A DNA stretch of 64,000 nt from JAICXG01 sp036494545 (lineage in GTDB: Bacteria > Verrucomicrobiota > Verrucomicrobiia > Chthoniobacterales > UBA10450): NCBI GenBank assembly GCA_036494545.1, contig DASXOB010000003.1:62001-126000 (forward strand). Reading direction: 5' to 3'. This document shows, piece after piece, positions 17,551 through 26,431 of this stretch. Below the pieces are notes generated by a model. That model was not told where the DNA came from, did no database searches, and worked only from the letters and a program-made list of their open reading frames with translations. A program made the translations under genes and the position numbers. The first letter of the stretch is position 1, and each line of letters begins with the position of its first letter.

Positions 17551-17610
17551 ACATCGGCAGGACGGTTGGATTTTCTTTCAAAAGAGCGATGGCTCAGATC
17601 GCGCCGCTCG

Positions 17611-19011
17611 TTAGGCCCACTTGTGCACCGCGTCCTGCTTGCGCGGGTCGGTCAACTCGATGATGACGCTGACCGACTTTTGGTTGAAACCCTTGAAGCC
17701 GCCTTTGCGTTGCAGGTTTTCGAGGTGACTTCCAATCGCCCCTTCGTGCGCAAATTTCTGCGCCTGCTCGTCGGTGAGGAGACCTCTCGTCCGCAGCCTG
17801 GTAATTCGCTCCGGCCGCACGGCCCAGCGCTCGCCCTGGGTGAACGCCTGCTTGAGGAAAGGAAAATCGGAAAACGGCGCCATCGTCTTGATATGGGCCG
17901 CAGCGAGTTGCTCGCGCAGGCGCTCGTAATCGAAGCGGCACTCCAGGTGATGCATTCCCGCATCGAGAAAACTCTCGCCATGCAACCCAACCCAGAGCCC
18001 GACCGTCCGCAGTTTTTTCTCCTCCGGTGACAGCGGTTCTCTGGAGAAATCGATTTCCGTTTCGTCAGGGTAAAGATCGACGTCGTTGAAAATCGTAATC
18101 CCTTCGATCGGCTGCTCGACGATCTGCGCGCCCCAGCCCGCCTGCGACCCGGCGTAGTAACGTTCGCGACGATGAAAGCCCAGCATTTCCCAGGCTTTCA
18201 TAAGATCGAGGAAATGTTTGCGCGACGAACGAAAAGTATGGTGATCGTGATTCGCCCAGCCCAAGCCTAACGAATCCTGCCGGCGCTTCTGCTCGATTGC
18301 GGCCCGATTGCGCTTCTGCCAGAAGGCGCGCTCTTCTTCGAAGACGAGATGACAAGCGAGATCGCGGCCGACGAGATCCACCACGTCCTGCAGCCGCTCG
18401 AGTGAATAGGCGTAACCCTTCACATCGCGGTCCCAACGGCGGCGGCGCGTCTGCCAAATCTCGCGCGCGGCCAGATATTTTTTCAAATCGGGAGGCTGCG
18501 AAATGTAGCCGCGATACCCGCGCCGCTCGATCGCGTACAGCTCACAACCATTCTCCTTGTAGGCGAGCATCTTTCGAAAGCGGGATAGCGGCTCACCCTC
18601 AATTGCATTTGTGATTCCGTGGACAGCGGCAAATTCGGCGACAAACTCCGGCCGGATGGCGATCGCCGGAGGATATTTCGCATTTGTTACTGCGAGCAAA
18701 ACGCGCGGCAGCATCGCCTTCGGATGCCAAAGCGCCTTCAGGTTTTCCCCGTTTTCGCCTAACGGATCGTCCACGAATCCGTTCCCCAGTAGCCTGGTTT
18801 CATCTGAAGCGGGCAGGACGAGATGATCGACCCAGTCGAGGAAAAGGGTGCCGGTCTCGTTCCGCATGCGCTGGGAAAGAATGCGGGCGAAACTGTTCTC
18901 TTTCAGAAAAGCATCGATCCGCTCTAGCAGGAAATTTTCGGCCTCATAACAGAGCGGCCAGTTGAATTGATTTTCGGCTTCGTTAGGCGATTCAACCGTC
19001 GTAGTGTTCAT
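17611..19011 (-). CDS. Conserved protein, VOC-like; candidate 2-oxoacid dioxygenase
   Basis: 466 residues. I do not recognise the family with certainty. The C-terminal half shows repeats like a vicinal-oxygen-chelate (VOC) fold: His258 in HHTFRSS followed by a helix and the strand GITIFNDVDL, then His355 in GMHHLECRF followed by a helix, and Glu452 in VSVIIELTD. The nearly equal His-His-Glu spacing (97 and 97) resembles HPPD-type iron dioxygenases. It is next to ALDH7- and lysine-transaminase-type genes on the same strand, so it could act on 2-oxoadipate or a related lysine-derived keto acid, a role known for the VOC-fold enzyme HglS. It does not resemble the HglS/YdcJ sequence as I remember it. 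Three TCGTTAGGC-family sites lie in it. Confidence 0.55.
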   Translation of the reverse strand: MNTTTVESPNEAENQFNWPLCYEAENFLLERIDAFLKENSFARILSQRMRNETGTLFLDWVDHLVLPASDETRLLGNGFVDDPLGENGENLKALWHPKAMLPRVLLAVTNAKYPPAIAIRPEFVAEFAAVHGITNAIEGEPLSRFRKMLAYKENGCELYAIERRGYRGYISQPPDLKKYLAAREIWQTRRRRWDRDVKGYAYSLERLQDVVDLVGRDLACHLVFEEERAFWQKRNRAAIEQKRRQDSLGLGWANHDHHTFRSSRKHFLDLMKAWEMLGFHRRERYYAGSQAGWGAQIVEQPIEGITIFNDVDLYPDETEIDFSREPLSPEEKKLRTVGLWVGLHGESFLDAGMHHLECRFDYERLREQLAAAHIKTMAPFSDFPFLKQAFTQGERWAVRPERITRLRTRGLLTDEQAQKFAHEGAIGSHLENLQRKGGFKGFNQKSVSVIIELTDPRKQDAVHKWA

Positions 19012-19121
19012 AATGCTCCATGGTTAGGGCGATTTGTATGCACGGCCGACGACTTTCTGTCGTCCCGAACTTTTTCTAGGTTAACGAAACGAGAGAAGGC
19101 TTCAACGGCGCCCGGCCAGCG

Positions 19122-20669
19122 CTACGCGGTCGAGCTGCCTTCTTCTGGCCCGCCGAATTGAATGCCCTGGGCGAGCGGCAGCTCAGTCGAATAGTTGATC
19201 GTGTTCGTCGTGCGGCGCATGTACATCTTCCACGAATCACTCCCGCTTTCGCGGCCGCCGCCGGTCTCCTTCTCGCCACCAAAGGCGCCGCCAATTTCTG
19301 CGCCACTCGTGCCGGTGTTGACGTTGGCAATCCCGCAGTCACTTCCCTCTGGTCCAAGAAATTTTTCCGCCTCCCGCACGTCGTTCGTGAAAATGGCGGA
19401 GGTCAATCCCTGCGGCACGCCGTTATTGATCGTGAGCGCTTCATCGAAATCGCGATAGGTCATGAGATAGAGCAGCGGACCAAAGGTCTCATCGCAGACG
19501 ATGTTGTAATCCGGTTTTGCGTTCGTTAGGCAAGGCGTCATATAGCAGCCCCCGGCATATTTTTCGCCGTCGAGACGCTCGCCTCCGTAAAGAACTTCGC
19601 CGCCTTCCTGTTTCAGCCGGTCGATGGAATGCAGCACCACGTCGACTGCCTGGCGGTCGATCAGCGGTCCCATCAGCGTTTTCTCGTCGAGTGGATTTCC
19701 GATCGGCACCGAGTTGTAAGCGGCCAAAAGCTTTTGCCGCACCTTATCGGCGATCGACTCATGCATAATGACCCGACGAGTCGAGGTGCAACGCTGACCC
19801 GCCGTTCCGACGGCGCCGAAAAAGATCGATTGTGTCGCCATTTCGAGATCGGCACTAGGGCAAACGATCAACGCATTGTTGCCGCCCAGTTCCATGATGC
19901 TGCGACCGAGCCGCCCATGGACACTTTTGGCCACTTCAATTCCCATTCGCACTGAGCCCGTCGCGGAAACGAGCGGGATACGCCGATCGGCGGACAAGCG
20001 TTCGCCGACTTGTTTGCGATCGCCAATCAAGAGAGAAAAGATCGCGGGATCCGCACCGGTATTCCGGCAAACGCTTTCGGCGATTTTCGTCACTGCGATC
20101 GCAGTCAAAGGCGTTTTCTCCGATGGCTTCCAGATTGTTGCGTCACCGCACACTGCGGCGAGCGCCGCATTCCAGGACCAGACGGCGACCGGAAAATTAA
20201 AAGCGGAAATGACGGCGACGAGCCCGAGCGGATGCCACTGCTCCATCAAGCGGTGTTGGGCGCGTTCCGACTGAATCGTTAGGCCGTAGAGCATACGCGA
20301 TTGGCCAACGGCGAAGTCGCAGATGTCGATCATTTCCTGCACTTCGCCTTTGCCTTCGGCGATGATTTTGCCGGCTTCGAGCGAAACGAGCGCGCCAAGA
20401 TTGTCCTTCTGCTCGCGCAAAGCGTTGCCGAGTTGCCGGACGGTTTCGCCACGGACCGGACCGGGAGTGGCGCGCCATTTCAGGAATGCTTCCTGCGCGC
20501 GGCGGACCACTTTCTCGTAATCCTCCGCCGAAGCGGTGCGAAACTTGCCTAACGACTTCCCATCCACAGGCGAAATCTTTTCGTGCAGTTCGCCGCTGCC
20601 ATGCCATTCGCCAGAGAACGCGCCCAGGTTTTCATCGGAGAGACCAAGATTTTTGAGGACGTTGTGCAT
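19122..20669 (-). CDS. ALDH7-type alpha-aminoadipic semialdehyde dehydrogenase
   Basis: 515 residues. Aldehyde dehydrogenase with the catalytic cysteine Cys294 in GQRCTSTRRV, the general base Glu260 in MELGGNN and the oxyanion Asn158 in AFNFP. The sequence follows the ALDH7A1/AmaB (antiquitin) branch, which oxidises 2-aminoadipate 6-semialdehyde (in equilibrium with piperideine-6-carboxylate) to 2-aminoadipate using NAD+. The gene for the enzyme that makes this semialdehyde from lysine lies 59 bp upstream on the same strand, which supports the assignment. The start ATG at 20669 gives the usual family length. Three TCGTTAGGC-family sites are present. Confidence 0.9.
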   Translation of the reverse strand: MHNVLKNLGLSDENLGAFSGEWHGSGELHEKISPVDGKSLGKFRTASAEDYEKVVRRAQEAFLKWRATPGPVRGETVRQLGNALREQKDNLGALVSLEAGKIIAEGKGEVQEMIDICDFAVGQSRMLYGLTIQSERAQHRLMEQWHPLGLVAVISAFNFPVAVWSWNAALAAVCGDATIWKPSEKTPLTAIAVTKIAESVCRNTGADPAIFSLLIGDRKQVGERLSADRRIPLVSATGSVRMGIEVAKSVHGRLGRSIMELGGNNALIVCPSADLEMATQSIFFGAVGTAGQRCTSTRRVIMHESIADKVRQKLLAAYNSVPIGNPLDEKTLMGPLIDRQAVDVVLHSIDRLKQEGGEVLYGGERLDGEKYAGGCYMTPCLTNAKPDYNIVCDETFGPLLYLMTYRDFDEALTINNGVPQGLTSAIFTNDVREAEKFLGPEGSDCGIANVNTGTSGAEIGGAFGGEKETGGGRESGSDSWKMYMRRTTNTINYSTELPLAQGIQFGGPEEGSSTA

Positions 20670-20728
20670 GTTTCGAAGTGTTGCGAGTTCCCCGATGCAA
20701 TGGGGAAAGTGGGAGTCGAAGGCTCGCC

Positions 20729-22114
20729 CTACTTTGTCATCTGCTGCCGCATGAGCTCGATCGCTTCGTCGACTACTTCTCTCGTTATGTCGAGCGCGGG
20801 ACGGAAGCGAATTGCTTTCTCACCCGACTTCAGGGTGAGCACGCCGCCGTCAAAGAATCTCTTCCAAAGCTGATCGCGTGTTGCGGGATCGGGCAAATCG
20901 AAAGCGAGAAACAGGCCGCGCCCGCGTACTGCATTCATGGTCGGGATTTCGTCTTGCAGTTCGAGCAAGCGACTCAGGAAGTGTTCGCCGACGACGCCCG
21001 CGTTCTCGACCAGATCTTTTTCTTCAATGATGTTGAGGAAATGGGTCGAGCGAACCATGTCGGTAAAGTTGCCGCCCCAGGTCGAATTGATCCGGCTCGG
21101 CAAGCGAAAGACGTTTTCTTTGACTTCGTCCAGACGCGGTCCGGACATCACCCCACAAACCTGCGATTTCTTGCCGAACGACATCAGGTCGGGCAGAACA
21201 CCGAAATGTTCGCAGCACCAGTTGCGGCCAGTCGCACCCATGCCGCACTGCACTTCGTCAAAAATAAGGAGCATCTCATTTTCGTCGCAGAGGCGGCGGA
21301 GAGTTTGCAGCCACTCGCCGCGGAAATGGTTATCACCGCCTTCGCCTTGAATCGGCTCGAGAATAATTGCAGCTATGTCGTGGCCGCGGTCATGCACGAA
21401 TTGCATGATTTCGGCCTCAGATTTCTTTTCGCGTGCGATCACGTCGGTTTCGCGGGCTTCTTTGCCTAACGAGAAGTCAATGCAAGGCGTGGAGACGCGC
21501 GGCCAATCGAACTTGGCAAAGAGATCCGTCTTTACCGGATCGGTGTTCGTCAGGCTCATCGTATAGCCGCTGCGGCCGTGAAAGGCGTGACGAAAATGCA
21601 GAATTTGGGTGCCACGCTGGCCGCGACCGGCGGCCATATTCTTGCGTACCTTCCAATCCATCGCGGCCTTGAGCGTGTTCTCGACTGCGAGTGCGCCGCC
21701 TTCGATCAACAGCATGCGTTCGAGCGGTGCCAGGCCCATGACGCGCCAGAAAGTTTCGAGAAACCGGGCGTAGCCTTCGGAGTAAACATCGGAGTTTGCG
21801 ATTTTTATCTTCGCTGCACGCAGCAGATCTTTCTGCACTTCTGGCTTCTCAAAATATGGATGATTGAATCCGACCGGGTTGGAGCCGAAGAAGCCGTAGA
21901 AATCGATCAATCGCCGGTCGTGCGCCGAGTCGTAAAGGTAAGAGCCTTCGCTCTTCTCGAGATCGATGACAACGCGAAATCCATCGAGCAAAACGTGCTC
22001 GGCAATCTGGTCGAGGACGCGCGATTTCGGTTCGGGATGCGCTCGCTGGCGCGGGCTGACGCGGCGCGTGCCAGTTGTGCTCGCGGCCTCAGCAAGCGTG
22101 GTCGGAGTGCTCAT
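20729..22114 (-). CDS. lat: L-lysine 6-transaminase
   Basis: 461 residues, class III PLP transaminase. The motif FGKKSQVCG with Lys315/316 as PLP anchor, Asp286 in IFDEVQCGMG, and HAFHGRSGYTMSLTNTDP match lysine 6-aminotransferase (LAT) as known from Mycobacterium and Streptomyces. It transfers the epsilon-amino group of L-lysine to 2-oxoglutarate, giving 2-aminoadipate semialdehyde, the substrate of the next gene. It is the first gene of the minus-strand pair with the ALDH; the spacing of 59 bp suggests one transcript. The ATG at 22114 opens an N-terminal extension of about 25 residues compared with other members. Confidence 0.9.
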   Translation of the reverse strand: MSTPTTLAEAASTTGTRRVSPRQRAHPEPKSRVLDQIAEHVLLDGFRVVIDLEKSEGSYLYDSAHDRRLIDFYGFFGSNPVGFNHPYFEKPEVQKDLLRAAKIKIANSDVYSEGYARFLETFWRVMGLAPLERMLLIEGGALAVENTLKAAMDWKVRKNMAAGRGQRGTQILHFRHAFHGRSGYTMSLTNTDPVKTDLFAKFDWPRVSTPCIDFSLGKEARETDVIAREKKSEAEIMQFVHDRGHDIAAIILEPIQGEGGDNHFRGEWLQTLRRLCDENEMLLIFDEVQCGMGATGRNWCCEHFGVLPDLMSFGKKSQVCGVMSGPRLDEVKENVFRLPSRINSTWGGNFTDMVRSTHFLNIIEEKDLVENAGVVGEHFLSRLLELQDEIPTMNAVRGRGLFLAFDLPDPATRDQLWKRFFDGGVLTLKSGEKAIRFRPALDITREVVDEAIELMRQQMTK

Positions 22115-22206
22115 CCGCTGATGTTAGTCGGCGCGAACGACTTGGTCAACCTGGGCTGCGGTAAGCAGCGGCAGATTGCCCCTAGGACTGAGTCGTTGCG
22201 AGTGGG

Positions 22207-24138
22207 CTACACGATGCCTTGGCGCAGGTCGGCGTGTTTCCCTTCCATCAGCTCTTGTGTGAGATCGTAACCGGCGCGGTCCGCATTTTGGGAGGTGCCG
22301 GCAAAGTGATGATCGATCCGCATTGCAGCGGAGCGACAGAAATACTTCGCCACCGAAAGAACCTCATCCATCGGTTCGCCGCGATCGATCTTGTGTTGCG
22401 CAAACGAACACGTCGCGCTGATCGCAAACAGTTCCGTCGCAATCCCGACAAAACGCGAGAGCAACAACTGTTCGCGATCGAGCTTCGGGCCAAAACGCGT
22501 CATGGCGTGAAACAGGCCACGTGCCAATCTCTTGCTTGCGCCCGCTCCATAACGAACGTGCGGTCGCAAATCGGCATGCAGGTTGTCCAGATTACCGGGC
22601 GTGCCGAGACCCCACTGTTTCGGATACCAGCTTGCGTAAAACTTGCCCGACTTGATCGCGGCCTTGGCCCGCTCCGCGGTCGGCAGCTGCGTATTGAAAA
22701 TCGCGCCGCCAACTTTGAGATGCGGATCGAGCGCCTCGCGCGCGATGAAGAGCCGCATGATCTCACTCGAACCTTCAAAGATCATATTGATGCGGCAATC
22801 GCGCAGGAACCGCTCGACCGGAATGCCTTCCTCGCCACGGCCTTGAAGCGATTCTGCGGTTTCGTAGCCACGACCACCACGCACTTGCATCGCTTCATCC
22901 GCAATCCGCCAAGTCGCTTCTGTCGACCACATCTTGCACATTGCGGTTTCGATCCGCAGATCGCCGGCCTTCCGATCGACCAGCGCACTCGTCAGGAAAG
23001 TCATGGCTTCCATCGCGAAAACATTTCCCGCCATCTCGGCGATTTTGCCCGCGATCGCGTAATGTTGACCGATCGGAACGCCCCATTGAACGCGCTCGCT
23101 GGCCCATTTGCGGCAGATCTCGAGAAGCCGTTTCGACAATCCAACACACGCCGCAGGGATCGTTAGGCGACCGGTATTTAATGTCGTGAGGGCAACCTTT
23201 AGGCCCTGACCTTCCTTTGCGATCAGGTTCTCGCGCGGCACGCGCACGTTGGTGAATTTAACAATGCCGTTGTAGAGCGCGCGCAACCCCATGAAACGGC
23301 AGCGATAAGTGATCTCCAGCCCCGGCGAAGCGACGTCGACGATGAAGGCGCTGATCTGTTTGCGCTCCTTTCCCTTTACGACCTTGGGTGGCGTCTTCGC
23401 CATCACCACGAGAACGCCAGCCTTGATCAAATTCGTGCACCAAAGCTTTTCGCCGTTGAGAATGTAGGCGCTGCCATCTTCGCTCGGATCGGCGTGCAAG
23501 TTCATGTTCGCCGGATCGGACCCAGCGTTCCATTCCGTGAGAGCGAAAGCCGAGATTTCCTTGCGGGCGACGCGGGGGAGATATTTTGCCTTCTGTTCCG
23601 CGGTCCCAAAAAGCAGGAGCGGCTGCGGTACCCCAATCGATTGATGCGCGGAAACGAGCGCGGTGAGATTGGCGTCCCAACTGCCTAATAACATCGCGGC
23701 GCGTCCGTAATTCACCTGCGACAAACCAAGCCCGCCGTATTCCGTTGGGATTTTCACTCCGAAAGCGCCCATCGCGAAAAGGTCGTCGATGTTCTTCTGC
23801 GGGATTTCGCCGGTGCGATCGATTTCATCGGCATCGACATTCTTTTCCAGATAATCGCGCAGCTGATTCAGAAACGGTTCGCCTTTCGCACGATCTTCGT
23901 CGCTCTGTGCCGGGTAGGGAAAGATGCGATCGAAATCGTAGCGGCCGATGAAGAGGTTGCTCGCGAAACTGCCGCGTTCATCAAGTGGATCACGCGAGGC
24001 TTCGGCCAGTTCAAGAGCGGCCCGTTTGCCTTCCGACATTTTGGACGTGTCAATGACGGAGGTCGCTTCTGCGCTGCTTGGCTTGGCAGATGTTTCTTCG
24101 GGTATTTGTTTTTCAGGAGCTTCGAGAGGTGTTTTCAT
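22207..24138 (-). CDS. Acyl-CoA dehydrogenase, long VLCAD-like form
   Basis: About 643 residues from the ATG at 24138. The N-terminal 70 residues are low-complexity; the acyl-CoA dehydrogenase core follows (IPTEYGGLGLSQVNYGRAAM, FALTEWNAGSDPANM, GRLTIPAACVGLSKRLLE). The catalytic base candidate is the Glu in IFEGSSEIMRL. A C-terminal helical extension of about 170 residues makes it longer than MCAD or SCAD, as in VLCAD or the bacterial FadE-like forms. It oxidises acyl-CoA to enoyl-CoA using FAD and electron-transfer flavoprotein. It precedes no partner genes downstream but lies directly after the FadJ-like gene on the same strand (54-bp gap), forming a beta-oxidation pair. Confidence 0.9.
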   Translation of the reverse strand: MKTPLEAPEKQIPEETSAKPSSAEATSVIDTSKMSEGKRAALELAEASRDPLDERGSFASNLFIGRYDFDRIFPYPAQSDEDRAKGEPFLNQLRDYLEKNVDADEIDRTGEIPQKNIDDLFAMGAFGVKIPTEYGGLGLSQVNYGRAAMLLGSWDANLTALVSAHQSIGVPQPLLLFGTAEQKAKYLPRVARKEISAFALTEWNAGSDPANMNLHADPSEDGSAYILNGEKLWCTNLIKAGVLVVMAKTPPKVVKGKERKQISAFIVDVASPGLEITYRCRFMGLRALYNGIVKFTNVRVPRENLIAKEGQGLKVALTTLNTGRLTIPAACVGLSKRLLEICRKWASERVQWGVPIGQHYAIAGKIAEMAGNVFAMEAMTFLTSALVDRKAGDLRIETAMCKMWSTEATWRIADEAMQVRGGRGYETAESLQGRGEEGIPVERFLRDCRINMIFEGSSEIMRLFIAREALDPHLKVGGAIFNTQLPTAERAKAAIKSGKFYASWYPKQWGLGTPGNLDNLHADLRPHVRYGAGASKRLARGLFHAMTRFGPKLDREQLLLSRFVGIATELFAISATCSFAQHKIDRGEPMDEVLSVAKYFCRSAAMRIDHHFAGTSQNADRAGYDLTQELMEGKHADLRQGIV

Positions 24139-24192
24139 AAAGATCGGGCAAGCCTTCCGCTTGCGTGATGCAGGGGCCAAGCTTGTGCCACC

Positions 24193-26256
24193 TTAATTTG
24201 CATAAAACTTCTTTCCGTTTTGGGTTTGCGTCCGGAGCAGATCGCACGGCTCAAATTTTCCGCCATATCGCTCCCCGAGTTGAACCAGTTTCCCGTTCCC
24301 AAAATGATCCGCAAAACGCAGAGGCCCTCCACGCAAAGGCGCGAAGCCGGTGCCTAGCAGCATCCCGTAATCCGCGTCCTCGGGCGACGCGACGACACCT
24401 TCCTCCAGACAACGAGCGGCTTCGTTCACCATCAAATAAACGAGGCGCAGAGCGAGTTCATCTGCTTCCATCTGAGACGAGTTTGACTTCCCACGCCACT
24501 TCTCCAAAGAGTCGTTAGGCAACTGCTGTTTGCCCTCGTACTGGTAAAATCCGCTCCCGGTTTTCCGTCCCAGCGTTTTCGCCTCGCGCATCTTGCTCAG
24601 GATTGGCGATGTCGCATCGCGGACGCCAAAGGCTTTCTCCAGCGTGAAGGCGATATCGATGGTGATGTCGATGCCGATCTCATCGATCAAATGCAACGGT
24701 CCCATTGGCATTCCCCACGCCACCAGTGCGTCGTCCATTCTCTGCGCATCGACGCCCTTCTCGAAAAGCTCAGCCGCCTCCAACAGATAGGGAAAGAGCA
24801 CGCGGTTGACGAGAAAGCCGGGACTGTCCTGCACCACCACTGGGGTCTTAGCGATCTGGCGGGCGAAGGCCAGCGCGCGTTCCTTGGTCTCTTCGCTGGT
24901 CTGTTTGCCGATAACGACCTCGATCAGTTTCATCCGGCTGACCGGGTTGAAAAAATGCAGCCCTACGACGCGCCGCGGGTGTTTTGTTTCCGCAGCGAGA
25001 TCGCTGACCGAAAGGGCCGAAGTGTTCGTCGCAAGGATGTCGGTATCGTCAATCTTACTATCGAGATCGTGAAAGATTTCCCTTTTGATTTCCATTTTTT
25101 CCGAGGCGGCTTCGATCACGATCTGCACGTCGCGCATCGGCCCGGGATTGGCTGAGGCGACGATGCGGGCACGTCCTTCTTTCGCTTTTTGCTCGCTAAT
25201 CAACCCGCGCTTCACCGCTTCGCCGTACGTTTTCTCAATCCTGGCCAGGCCGCGATCGAGCACTTCAGCATTCACGTCGCGGAGGATGACGGTGATGCCG
25301 CGCGCGCTGAGCCATTGCGCAATGCCCGAACCCATCACGCCGGCGCCGATGACCGCGGCGTGCACTATCTTTTCGTTAGGCGCGGTGCCGCTGCCTTTTT
25401 TGTATTTGTCGGCGAGAAAGAAATTACGAATCAGGTTGCGCGTTGATTCCGTTTTGCCCAGCTCGACGATTGCGTCGAGTTCGCGCCGCAAAGAATCCTC
25501 GACTGAACTCGTTAGGCTTTGATTGATGATCTCTGCGGCGTGCCCCGGCGCCGGGTTTTGCGAAGGCGAGGCTTCGACTGGCTTCGGCGTGCCAGGCGAC
25601 CGGTTGGGCTCCGCCGTAGCGCGTTCTTTCCCTTGGGTGCGCAAACCCTCTTTAGCCGCACTCAATAAATTTTCCTGCGGCACAACTTTGTCGACCAGGC
25701 CGAGCTGCAACGCTTCCTGCGCAGGATACAGCTTCCCTTTCAGGATCACTTCCGCTGCTTTTTCCGAACCGATTAGGCGTGGCAGGCGTGTCGCGCCGCC
25801 CCACGCCGGAACCAGTCCGAGTGTTGTCTCAGGCAGCCCGATGCGCGTGGCTGGTGCATCGGATGCAACCCGAAAATCACAAGCAAGCGTGATTTCATAA
25901 CCGCCGCCGGCGCAAGCTCCATGAATCGCAGCCACCGTCGGAATTTTCAACGCCGCAAGCCGATTAAAGATCTTCTGCCCTTCGGCAATAAACGCGCGCA
26001 TCTCTCCCGTTTGCGCCTGGCGCAGGAGAGTTTGCAAATCGGCGCCGGCGATGAAAATGGATTTCTTGGCTGAAGTAACCACGACACCTTTGAGGCTGGA
26101 GTCCTTCTCGATAACGTCGAGTTGCTCCTCCAAATCGCGAAGGGTTGCAGCGTCGAAAATATTCGCGCCCGAATCGGGCCGGTCGAAAATCAACAGGCAA
26201 ACTCCGTCATCGCCAATTTCGCGGCGAATATTTGGAGCCGAGGTAGATGGAGTCAT
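24193..26256 (-). CDS. fadJ: FadJ/FadB-like enoyl-CoA hydratase / 3-hydroxyacyl-CoA dehydrogenase
   Basis: About 687 residues from the ATG at 26256. The N-terminal crotonase domain carries the two catalytic glutamates in GGGYEITLACD and GLPETTLGLVPAWGG. A linker follows, then the NAD-binding dehydrogenase domain with VIGAGVMGSGIAQWL, HFFNPVSRMKLIEVV and the C-terminal dimer domain. It catalyses hydration and oxidation of enoyl-CoA to 3-oxoacyl-CoA, the steps between the adjacent acyl-CoA dehydrogenase and a thiolase. The linker region near residues 230-255 is Pro- and Glu-rich. Upstream codons to 26385 are open but lack family similarity. Two TCGTTAGGC sites lie in it. Confidence 0.9.
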   Translation of the reverse strand: MTPSTSAPNIRREIGDDGVCLLIFDRPDSGANIFDAATLRDLEEQLDVIEKDSSLKGVVVTSAKKSIFIAGADLQTLLRQAQTGEMRAFIAEGQKIFNRLAALKIPTVAAIHGACAGGGYEITLACDFRVASDAPATRIGLPETTLGLVPAWGGATRLPRLIGSEKAAEVILKGKLYPAQEALQLGLVDKVVPQENLLSAAKEGLRTQGKERATAEPNRSPGTPKPVEASPSQNPAPGHAAEIINQSLTSSVEDSLRRELDAIVELGKTESTRNLIRNFFLADKYKKGSGTAPNEKIVHAAVIGAGVMGSGIAQWLSARGITVILRDVNAEVLDRGLARIEKTYGEAVKRGLISEQKAKEGRARIVASANPGPMRDVQIVIEAASEKMEIKREIFHDLDSKIDDTDILATNTSALSVSDLAAETKHPRRVVGLHFFNPVSRMKLIEVVIGKQTSEETKERALAFARQIAKTPVVVQDSPGFLVNRVLFPYLLEAAELFEKGVDAQRMDDALVAWGMPMGPLHLIDEIGIDITIDIAFTLEKAFGVRDATSPILSKMREAKTLGRKTGSGFYQYEGKQQLPNDSLEKWRGKSNSSQMEADELALRLVYLMVNEAARCLEEGVVASPEDADYGMLLGTGFAPLRGGPLRFADHFGNGKLVQLGERYGGKFEPCDLLRTQTQNGKKFYAN

Positions 26257-26431
26257 TCGAGTTAGTTTGACCAGTTTCGCGGAAACATCAAAGCGCGGAG
26301 TACAAAACTGGATCACGCGTTTTCCTGCTCTATCCGACCGAACGCTCTTTGCATTCTTGAAAGGGAAAGCGTTGAAGCCAGCCAACCGTTAGGTTAAACA
26401 GCGCAAGCTCGTCGCCTCAACTCTGCATTAC

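Noticed and set aside
22219..23166. Plus-strand frame of 315 codons opposite the acyl-CoA dehydrogenase
   Set aside because: Antisense shadow of a clear enzyme gene.
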